This document shows, piece after piece, positions 7,923 through 12,564 of a stretch of DNA of 12,564 bases. The notes below the pieces were generated by a model that made no database searches, was not told where the DNA came from, and worked only from the letters and a program-made list of their open reading frames with translations. Where the stretch lies: NCBI GenBank assembly GCA_964537875.1, contig CAZIDN010000090.1, positions 1 through 12,564 on the forward strand, written 5' to 3'. This stretch comes from JAPKZH01 sp964537875 (GTDB taxonomy: Bacteria > Acidobacteriota > Aminicenantia > Aminicenantales > UBA4085). Made by a program: the position numbers and the translations under genes. Positions within the stretch are counted from its first letter, which is position 1, and every line of letters starts with the position of its first letter.

Positions 7923-7928
7923 AAGGAG
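7923..7928 (+). promoter_or_regulatory. Ribosome binding site for a GTG start
   Basis: AAGGAG is followed 7 nt later by GTG 7936. This decides the start of the downstream lipoprotein: the longer reading frame from ATG 7885 would overlap the protease gene and place charged residues before the signal peptide. The site begins just after the protease stop codon. Confidence 0.7.
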
Positions 7929-7935
7929 ACTTGCC

Positions 7936-8856
7936 GTGAGAAGAAAATCTCTCCTTTGGTTTTTTGTATTGCTTTTCTTTTTTTGGGGCGCCTTGGCCTG
8001 TAAGAAAAAGTCAGCTCCGCCCTCGGCTCAGGTTGCCGGTGGTCAGGAAAAGGCGACCGCGGCGGTTTTAGCGATTGGGGCGGAGATGCGGTGGCAGCCT
8101 GTCTATGCCGGCGACCCGCTGGCGGTCGTGGTCCGCATTTGGAGTCCAAGGGAAAGGCAGGAGCTTTACAAGCAGACCCTGAAGGCCGAGCAGGGCCAGG
8201 CGCCGACGACATCGGATTTTGTGCCTCCGAAGATCGCCAATGACTGGGCATCATCGGTCGCACTCGGCTTATTCAAGATCGACCAGGCGCGCAAGCGCGT
8301 TTCTGTACTGCCGGCGGGCGCCTGGGAGCCCTATCGAGTCAAGCCGGAGACCGGATTGTTGTCGCTTGCCGATTTGGGGCTGGCAAGCCCTTCGGCGGCA
8401 TGGGTCGTCTCTCCCGATGCCGTGAAACTCACTGAAGGGCAATATTTATTGACTGTATCCTGGCAAGGCAGTGTCACCGGCGCCGGCTCGAGGCCTGGAG
8501 GCAGCGAACTCAAGGGCCAAGAGCTTTTTTTTGAAGTCAAGCCTGTGACGAGTGACTCCGAGAGGGCAGACCATCTGGGAAGACTGGCTTATTTCGAATA
8601 CAGAATGGGAAACTGCGAGCAGGCGCGCCGGGACGGCAAAGAAGCGGTCGCTTTTGACCCGGAAAACTTGTTTCCCGAACGCATCGAAACGTGGTTCATC
8701 ATTGCCAACGCCTCGATTGGGCTCAAGGATTTCAGGTCCGCAAAAGAGATCCTTACAGCCCTACTGGCGAAATTGCCGCCGCCTGAGACAAGCGATATCG
8801 CCCTCGCTGCGAAACAATTGCTGGATTTCCTTCGCGAGACTGAGAAACTGCCTTAA
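7936..8856 (+). CDS. Lipoprotein with TPR-like C-terminus
   Basis: A 306-residue predicted lipoprotein starting at GTG. Basic residues 2-4 precede a very hydrophobic Phe/Leu/Trp core (6-20), and GALAC puts the likely lipidated Cys at residue 22, followed by three Lys. The middle (about 40-205) contains an extracytoplasmic beta-rich region, with WQPVYAGDPLAVVVRIWSP resembling an Ig-like or accessory fold. Residues 211-300 hold two TPR-like helical pairs, beginning LGRLAYFEYRMGNCEQARRD. It is co-transcribed with the metalloprotease and may serve as its membrane partner, substrate or inhibitor; this rests on position only. No named family was recognised. Confidence 0.82.
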   Translation: MRRKSLLWFFVLLFFFWGALACKKKSAPPSAQVAGGQEKATAAVLAIGAEMRWQPVYAGDPLAVVVRIWSPRERQELYKQTLKAEQGQAPTTSDFVPPKIANDWASSVALGLFKIDQARKRVSVLPAGAWEPYRVKPETGLLSLADLGLASPSAAWVVSPDAVKLTEGQYLLTVSWQGSVTGAGSRPGGSELKGQELFFEVKPVTSDSERADHLGRLAYFEYRMGNCEQARRDGKEAVAFDPENLFPERIETWFIIANASIGLKDFRSAKEILTALLAKLPPPETSDIALAAKQLLDFLRETEKLP

Positions 8857-8865
8857 AGTGGCTGT

Positions 8866-8887
8866 AAAAAAAGGCCGATACGTCGGC
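8866..8887 (-). terminator. Possible intrinsic terminator of the minus-strand gene
   Basis: On the minus strand a short stem, GCCGA with TCGGC around a CGTA loop, is followed by one C and seven T. It lies downstream of the secreted GPY-repeat gene (stop at 9032). The stem is only 5 bp, and the same bases also read as part of the coding remnant here, so the call is uncertain. Confidence 0.45.
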
Positions 8888-9031
8888 ATAATTGTAGAGC
8901 GTCTTGGCGAAGAGCCACTGGATGTGAAAACGCCGGATCCCCATCATTTTCCGGACGGCCTTCTCGCCGTTTGCATAGCCGGAGTTGTAGGCCGTGGCAT
9001 AGAAGCGAAGCTTCTCAAGCGGCGCCGGACG
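8866..9031 (-). pseudogene. Truncated coding remnant, unknown protein
   Basis: This gap between two convergent genes has no intact gene. On the minus strand, in the same frame as the upstream gene and directly after its TAG stop, about 55 codons read as a convincing protein tail. The stretch includes RFYATAYNSGYANGEKAVRK, MMGIRRFHIQWLFAKTLYN and YADVSAFFYSH. The aromatic-rich, patterned composition looks like a real domain end and not a random frame. There is no credible start of its own and no stop at the expected place; the frame runs on into the antisense of the lipoprotein gene. I interpret it as the C-terminal remnant of a lost gene. An alternative is a tail cut off by the TAG. Confidence 0.4.
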
Positions 9032-10072
9032 CTAAATCGCTCTCTGGTAGACGACAATATCCTTATTGTTTTCTAGGGCGACCCACTTGATCATCGTCTG
9101 CCCGCCCTCCTGGAACGTGATGATGCTCAACGGAAAAGGATATTTCTTGCCGTCGCTGAAGACGAGGTTCTCAAGGGTGAAGAGCGCGTACTTCTTGCCG
9201 TCGGCGCTCGGATAGAAGTCGCAGGGGCTGAACGGCTCTATCTTGAGAGTGATAGTCGGGTTCCCGTTCATGTAGAATTGGTTGCCGTCGAGGAAAAAGA
9301 AATTGTTGTTGCCGACGGAGAACCAGAAATCCTTGAAGTCCATGCCGTAAGGGCCAAATTTCTTGCCGTCGATCGTATAGACATATTTCTTATTCATTTC
9401 GGCGTTATACTTTTCAGGCTGGGTAGCGACTAGTTTTACCGCTTCGGACGGTGCGAGGGAGCCTGTACAGGCGACGATGGCGTTTTTGCCGTCCGGACTG
9501 ATCTTGATGGTATCGGGAGCGCTGGCGATGAAGACCTTCCGCCCGTCGGAACAAATGAGCCACACCTTGTCCTTGTCGTTGACCGCGAAATAGGCTCGGG
9601 ATCCATCAGGGGTGGCCTTAACGTCGAATACGGAGAGATAGGGGCCGAAGGTTTTGCCCTTGAAAACGATTGTCTGGCCGCTGCTCTCGTCGCCTTCGGT
9701 CGAGGGGATCGCGTCCGGCGGCAATAGCCCCTGGTCAGGAGTATAGTCAGCGCAGTCCCGGAAGATGCCGGCCGAGTCGTCTTGCGACGGGTAGGCCGTC
9801 GCCATGGCCTCTTTCAGCTTGGCGAACGGGCCCTTCTTTTTCCCGTTCTGGAAGACAAAGAACGGGCCTTTGCCCCCTTTTCCCTTGGAAAGGACAAGGG
9901 TCAGGCTTTCCTTGGTGGCCGAAATGAAGATGGCGCTTTCAGGCTGCATGATCTCTTCGCCCGGCTCTAGGGAATAAATCAACTTGCGGCCGGGTTGTGG
10001 CCCCTGACTGAAAGCCGGCAGGCAGACTAAGACTAACAGCGTGATAAGCGTGAGAGTTAGGCTTCGTTTCAT
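9032..10072 (-). CDS. Secreted protein with GPY/GPF repeats
   Basis: A 346-residue secreted protein. The signal peptide (basic residues 2-3, hydrophobic 5-18) ends at AFS before Gln23, a good signal peptidase I site. The mature protein has recurring short units in which a GK-type turn is followed by GPF or GPY: 77-83, about 139-145 and 236-242. Between them lie segments such as VKATPDGSRAYFAV and IKISPDGKNAIVA, which resemble blades of WD40/PD40-type beta-propellers. I infer a propeller-like fold; the function is unknown. ATG 10072 was chosen because TGGAGG lies 7 nt upstream and the signal peptide starts there; the ATG 18 nt further upstream lacks this spacing. A strong minus-strand promoter lies just upstream. 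Confidence 0.82.
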   Translation of the reverse strand: MKRSLTLTLITLLVLVCLPAFSQGPQPGRKLIYSLEPGEEIMQPESAIFISATKESLTLVLSKGKGGKGPFFVFQNGKKKGPFAKLKEAMATAYPSQDDSAGIFRDCADYTPDQGLLPPDAIPSTEGDESSGQTIVFKGKTFGPYLSVFDVKATPDGSRAYFAVNDKDKVWLICSDGRKVFIASAPDTIKISPDGKNAIVACTGSLAPSEAVKLVATQPEKYNAEMNKKYVYTIDGKKFGPYGMDFKDFWFSVGNNNFFFLDGNQFYMNGNPTITLKIEPFSPCDFYPSADGKKYALFTLENLVFSDGKKYPFPLSIITFQEGGQTMIKWVALENNKDIVVYQRAI

Positions 10073-10079
10073 AGACCAA

Positions 10080-10085
10080 CCTCCA
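10080..10085 (-). promoter_or_regulatory. Ribosome binding site deciding the start at 10072
   Basis: TGGAGG on the minus strand lies 7 nt before ATG 10072. The upstream in-frame ATG at 10090 would place this site inside the coding sequence. Confidence 0.65.
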
Positions 10086-10106
10086 TTCAACTCATTGACG
10101 GCCCGG

Positions 10107-10136
10107 ATTATATATTCTTCGACCTCGGATTTTCAA
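10107..10136 (-). promoter_or_regulatory. Promoter of the secreted GPY-repeat gene
   Basis: On the minus strand, TTGAAA (10136-10131) and a perfect TATAAT (10112-10107) are separated by 18 bp. Transcription would start near 10100, leaving a leader of about 28 nt with the ribosome site. Confidence 0.65.
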
Positions 10137-10145
10137 GAATAATCC

Positions 10146-10211
10146 GGGGTCAAACCTACTCATTACGCACAATTTTCCAGGGGAAGATGCGTAACGAGTA
10201 GGTTTGACCCC
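10146..10211. repeat. 66-bp inverted repeat with 24-bp arms
   Basis: The left arm (10146-10169, starting GGGGTCAAACCTACTC) pairs with the right arm (10188-10211, ending GTAGGTTTGACCCC) at 23 of 24 positions, around an 18-nt loop. It lies between the divergent GPY-repeat gene and the solenoid gene, just upstream of the former's -35 box. A partial echo, CTGACCCA, follows at about 10217. It resembles an extragenic palindromic (REP-like) or MITE-type unit. Its sequence differs from the 25-bp palindrome family, though both begin with GGGG and end with CCCC. Confidence 0.8.
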
Positions 10212-10290
10212 AATTCTGACCCAACGAACCTTTTCTTTCGAAATTTCGTATCTATAGGGTGGAGATCAATATTTTGAGGAGAGGAATGCC

Positions 10291-10950
10291 ATGAAAGCCA
10301 AATCTGCCCTGATCTTTGCCTTTCTGTTTTTGGCCGGGACGTGTTTTTGTCTGGCCACGGTTAACAAAAGCATCCACATAGCCGATAACCAGACGATTCA
10401 CGGCGGCTTGAGCTCAGTCAATGGGTCCATCCATATTGGGAACAGCTGCACCGTGGGCGGCAGCAGCCACACGGTGAATGGCCGGATCGAAGTCGGCGAC
10501 GGCAGCCGCGTCGATGACCTGAGAACGGTCAACGGCAGCATCCGCATCGGCAGACGTGTGATCGTTAACGGTCTTGTCAAAACTACCAACGGCTCCCTCG
10601 CCTGCGATATGGGCAGCGAAATCGTGAGAGAGCTCCGCACGACGAACGGTTCGATTAAGCTTACGGGCACGAAAGTCGGAGGCCGCCTCACGACCGTCAA
10701 CGGTGACGTTGCCGTCCTTGACCAAAGTCGCGTCAGGAGCGATATCGTGATTCGAGGAAGACAAGGATCTTGGTTTTTCGGATTTTTTAGAAGCCACCGC
10801 CGTCACCCCACAACGATCCGGATCGAGGGCGGGTCGGTCGTCGAAGGCGGAATTATCGTTGAAGACCACCACCGGAACGTCGAAGTCATTGTCTCCAAAG
10901 ACAGCAAAATCCAGGGAAAAGTCGTCAACGCGAAAATCGTCGAGCGATAA
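10291..10950 (+). CDS. Secreted solenoid protein with seven VNGSI repeats
   Basis: A 219-residue exported protein. A signal segment (hydrophobic residues 6-21) is followed by seven tandem units starting at residues 23, 42, 61, 79, 98, 117 and 135, each 18 or 19 residues long. The consensus is T-[VT]-N-G-S-I followed by an alternating hydrophobic strand. The last part (about 150-219) continues as less regular beta strands, with SWFFGFFRSHRRHP as an inserted loop. This periodicity suggests a right-handed beta-helix, similar in style to bactofilin or polymer-forming proteins; a structural or adhesive surface role is inferred. AGGAGAGGA precedes the ATG. No strong promoter was identified; TATCTA at 10249 is a weak -10 candidate. 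Cys18 and Cys20 near the end of the signal segment do not sit in a good lipobox. Confidence 0.85.
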   Translation: MKAKSALIFAFLFLAGTCFCLATVNKSIHIADNQTIHGGLSSVNGSIHIGNSCTVGGSSHTVNGRIEVGDGSRVDDLRTVNGSIRIGRRVIVNGLVKTTNGSLACDMGSEIVRELRTTNGSIKLTGTKVGGRLTTVNGDVAVLDQSRVRSDIVIRGRQGSWFFGFFRSHRRHPTTIRIEGGSVVEGGIIVEDHHRNVEVIVSKDSKIQGKVVNAKIVER

Positions 10951-10953
10951 CAT

Positions 10954-12186
10954 TCAGGGGGACACAGAAGGTGTGTGTCCCCGTTTCTTCAATAGAATAT
11001 TCAGTCCGATCAGGGCGATGAACGCCACACATATTCCTATCCACATAGCGCCCTCGCTCAGCCAATAAAACAAATCCTTGCTGACTGGACTGGTGTAAGC
11101 GGCGTTTTTGTCGATCAGGGGCTCTATGGCTGCCGCCTTCTCACGCTCCCATTGATATCCCGACGACCGAAGTGTGCTCGCAAAATATTTTTCCAGGATC
11201 ATATTTTCTTTAAAGGCGATGAAAAACGCCTCTTTTTTGCGTCTCTCGCTACCGGCTTTCTGCCCTTCCTCATACTTCCGATCGCGCCGGAAGATATGAA
11301 CGCGCAACTCGTAGAGGAAGGGGTTGTTGAGGGGATTAAAAGTCTGGAGGAATTCGTTGTAGTCCTTGCCCTTCCATTCTCTCAAGATCCGGCCGTACTC
11401 CACAGACTTCTCGAAATCCGCCACCTTGAGGCGCTCGACCGTCATCCGTGAATAAAAGCTCCCGATCTCCGGGTCCTTGTGTTTCATCTTGAACTCGCGC
11501 ATGGGCTCTTCTTTTTCAAGATAGGCCAGGGCGGGAAAGCGGCCGGCCAGGGCGCTGGTGCGGTCTGGAGTGTTGGACATGCACAGGCCGAGGAGAAGAA
11601 GATTTGCAGCGAACAGGACGGAGACTGTTCGGACAGATTTGGCGGCGATTCGGGGCGAGGCGAGCTTCGGCCGGACTCCCTGCCAAAGCGCGACCTGAAA
11701 GAGGCCGAGCGCGAGCGTATTCAGCCCGACATCGCGGATGTCCCAATACCGGCCCGGCATGATCCATTGAAAGATCTCATCGAACGTACCGATGAGCGTG
11801 CCGGACAAGAAGGAGGCGAGATACACGGCATTGTCGGGGACGGTCAAGCGCCAGGCGCGGAAGAGAAAAAATCCCAGCAGCCCGTACTCCAGGAAATGAA
11901 CCGCTTCTTCAGGATTCCGCCAGAGCTTGAGGGTGAAATAGATGTAAAGGGCGGCGCAGGCCGCAAGCCAAATATAGTTTGACGCGGCGCGGATTTTCAG
12001 CCGGACGATGAGTAAATAGAGGATCCCCAGAAAGACCGCGGTCACAACAACGACGACGAGGTACCCGAAGAACGACCGTCCCCAGTGCTCGCCGACGAAT
12101 TTCTGGATGGCCCGGGCCGTCGGGACGACGAAAAAGATGGCCGCGGCGCAGAGCGCCACCCACAGCCAGGCCAGAAGCTTTTTCAT
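10954..12186 (-). CDS. VanZ-like membrane protein
   Basis: A 410-residue integral membrane protein. The N-terminal half has about five or six transmembrane helices, including a first helix from LLAWLWVAL and one from GYLVVVVVTAVFLGILYLL. A VanZ-like signature follows: HFLEYGLLGFFLFRAWR, then GTLIGTFDEIFQWIMPGR, then RDVGLNTLALG. A charged soluble region rich in Arg, Lys and Glu follows (about 230-365), and a last transmembrane helix lies near the C-terminus. VanZ proteins are known for low-level teicoplanin resistance, but most relatives have no defined role, and resistance should not be assumed. The start at ATG 12186 is chosen because it opens the first membrane helix and lies 7 nt after a strong -10 box. 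The last eight residues (GHTPSVSP) are encoded by the palindrome at 10958-10982. Confidence 0.82.
   Translation of the reverse strand: MKKLLAWLWVALCAAAIFFVVPTARAIQKFVGEHWGRSFFGYLVVVVVTAVFLGILYLLIVRLKIRAASNYIWLAACAALYIYFTLKLWRNPEEAVHFLEYGLLGFFLFRAWRLTVPDNAVYLASFLSGTLIGTFDEIFQWIMPGRYWDIRDVGLNTLALGLFQVALWQGVRPKLASPRIAAKSVRTVSVLFAANLLLLGLCMSNTPDRTSALAGRFPALAYLEKEEPMREFKMKHKDPEIGSFYSRMTVERLKVADFEKSVEYGRILREWKGKDYNEFLQTFNPLNNPFLYELRVHIFRRDRKYEEGQKAGSERRKKEAFFIAFKENMILEKYFASTLRSSGYQWEREKAAAIEPLIDKNAAYTSPVSKDLFYWLSEGAMWIGICVAFIALIGLNILLKKRGHTPSVSP
10958..10982. repeat. 25-bp palindrome, copy 2, at a convergent junction
   Basis: GGGGACACA pairs with TGTGTCCCC, with 9-bp arms around a 7-nt centre. It starts 8 bp after the stop of the solenoid gene and ends inside the 3' end of the VanZ-like gene. 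On the plus strand it is followed by GTTTCTTC, so it may also terminate transcription of the solenoid gene. It is the same length as the copies at 4751 and 12219 and differs mainly in the centre. Confidence 0.75.
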
Positions 12187-12193
12187 GGCCACG

Positions 12194-12202
12194 ATTATAT
12201 CA
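12194..12202 (-). promoter_or_regulatory. Extended -10 promoter of the VanZ-like gene, leaderless
   Basis: On the minus strand TGATATAAT is an exact extended -10 element (TGnTATAAT). Its last base is only 7 nt from the ATG at 12186, so transcription should start at or near the start codon. No Shine-Dalgarno site fits in the remaining bases, and no -35 box is seen. This predicts a leaderless mRNA. Confidence 0.6.
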
Positions 12203-12218
12203 AAGATAGTAACTATTA

Positions 12219-12243
12219 GGGGACACACACAGCGTGTGTCCCC
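12219..12243. repeat. 25-bp palindrome, copy 3
   Basis: GGGGACACAC pairs with GTGTGTCCCC, with 10-bp arms around ACAGC. It lies upstream of the VanZ-like gene, where it is not at a gene end, so termination cannot be its only role. It is preceded by AACTATTA and followed by GATTATTTCTTTT. Confidence 0.75.
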
Positions 12244-12257
12244 GATTATTTCTTTTG

Positions 12258-12397
12258 TGTGATTTTCTATCGGCGTCGGAATCACCCCCGGCCCCCTGGG
12301 GAACCAGTCCCGTCGGTTCCCCCCGTCGAAAAGCCGACGGGGCCCCCCTCCGCTATGGGGGCTTCAGGGGCGATTCCGACGCCTCTTTGAAATCACA
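12258..12397. repeat. GC-rich nested hairpin element
   Basis: Outer arms TGTGATTT (12258-12265) and AAATCACA (12390-12397) enclose a stronger pair: GGCGTCGGAATC (12272-12283) with GATTCCGACGCC (12372-12383). That pair extends by CCCC with GGGG after one mismatch. Further in are GCCCCC with GGGGGC (12291-12296 and 12357-12362) and an 8-bp hairpin CCCCGTCG / CGACGGGG around AAAAGC (12321-12342). It is non-coding and may be a MITE, an extragenic palindromic unit or a structured RNA. Confidence 0.65.
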
Positions 12398-12423
12398 TAT
12401 TTGTAGATGATTCATTAACTATA

Positions 12424-12448
12424 GGGGACGTATACTGTGAGTGACTCC
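12424..12448. repeat. Decayed copy 4 of the 25-bp palindrome
   Basis: GGGGACGTATACTGTGAGTG and the following CTCC align with the palindrome at 4751 without gaps, with six substitutions that break the dyad. It is preceded by AACTATA and followed by ATTTCTT, like the other copies, which supports common origin. Confidence 0.5.
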
Positions 12449-12564
12449 ATTTCTTGCATTGGGGGAATAATCGCGCCCGCGGATTGTATTTATAATGGAA
12501 TTCGTGATAACTAATATCAACGTAATAATTAAAATGACATCCCCGTTCGGGCGGCGCTTAGGCC

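Larger units (their letters stand above)
12187..12564. other. Gene-free region with nested palindromes
   Basis: No coding sequence is supported in these 378 bp. The contents, left to right, are an extended -10 promoter for the VanZ-like gene, a 25-bp palindrome, a GC-rich nested hairpin element, a decayed palindrome copy, and an AT-rich end. At 12491-12496 there is a TATAAT on the plus strand without a good -35 box, so a promoter for a gene beyond the window is possible but unproven. Confidence 0.7.

Noticed and set aside
10239..10248. CGAAATTTCG palindrome upstream of the solenoid gene
   Set aside because: A 10-bp palindrome is expected by chance, and no clear promoter elements are placed around it.
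10414..10953. Long minus-strand open frame opposite the solenoid gene
   Set aside because: It is the antisense of a repetitive gene with a signal peptide and ribosome site; its Asp/Ala/Val-rich product has no domain features.
10954..12186. Glycopeptide resistance gene
   Set aside because: The VanZ-like signature is widespread in proteins without resistance function, and no van cluster genes are nearby.
12187..12285. N-terminal extension of the VanZ-like protein by 33 residues
   Set aside because: It would translate through a palindromic repeat and the -10 box, and the membrane helix begins only at ATG 12186.

Overview
The window is bacterial chromosomal DNA of moderately high GC. Most genes have clear Shine-Dalgarno sites, and several have recognisable sigma70-type promoters. 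A membrane Ser/Thr kinase fused to a TolB-like domain and TPRs, several secreted or lipid-anchored proteins, and palindromic repeats between genes would fit an Acidobacteriota or Aminicenantes-like genome. That placement is inference from gene style, not from a marker gene.

Layout, left to right. (1) 1-1445, plus strand: the 3' end of an L-rhamnose mutarotase gene, then a URO-D-superfamily protein 12 bp later. This looks like the tail of a sugar-catabolism operon. (2) 1446-1643: a gap of repeated TTGGAAGG palindromes ending in a good promoter. (3) 1644-4745, plus: a 1033-residue zinc-ribbon / Hanks kinase / transmembrane / TolB-like / TPR protein. (4) 4746-4792: a perfect 25-bp palindrome between convergent genes. 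(5) 4793-5464, minus: a small helical lipoprotein. (6) 5465-5693: a divergent promoter region with two well-formed promoters. One of them carries an inverted repeat filling its -35/-10 spacer. (7) 5694-8856, plus: a two-gene operon of a secreted metzincin-type metalloprotease and a lipoprotein with a TPR-like tail. (8) 8857-9031: no intact gene, but what looks like a truncated coding remnant on the minus strand. (9) 9032-10072, minus: a secreted protein with GPY/GPF repeats. (10) 10073-10290: a divergent gap holding a 66-bp inverted repeat. (11) 10291-10950, plus: a secreted solenoid protein made of seven 18-19-residue repeats. (12) 10954-12186, minus: a VanZ-like membrane protein, probably translated from a leaderless transcript. 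(13) 12187-12564: no gene, but two more copies of the 25-bp palindrome flanking a GC-rich nested hairpin element.

After the sugar genes, nearly every product is predicted to act at or outside the membrane: a signalling kinase, two lipoproteins, a secreted protease, two secreted repeat proteins and a VanZ-like protein. The metalloprotease and its lipoprotein are the clearest functional pair, and they share a control region with the divergent lipoprotein. The strongest non-coding signal is the palindrome family: copies occupy two convergent gene junctions, and one supplies the last codons of the VanZ-like gene. I found no tRNA, rRNA, CRISPR array or transposase gene.
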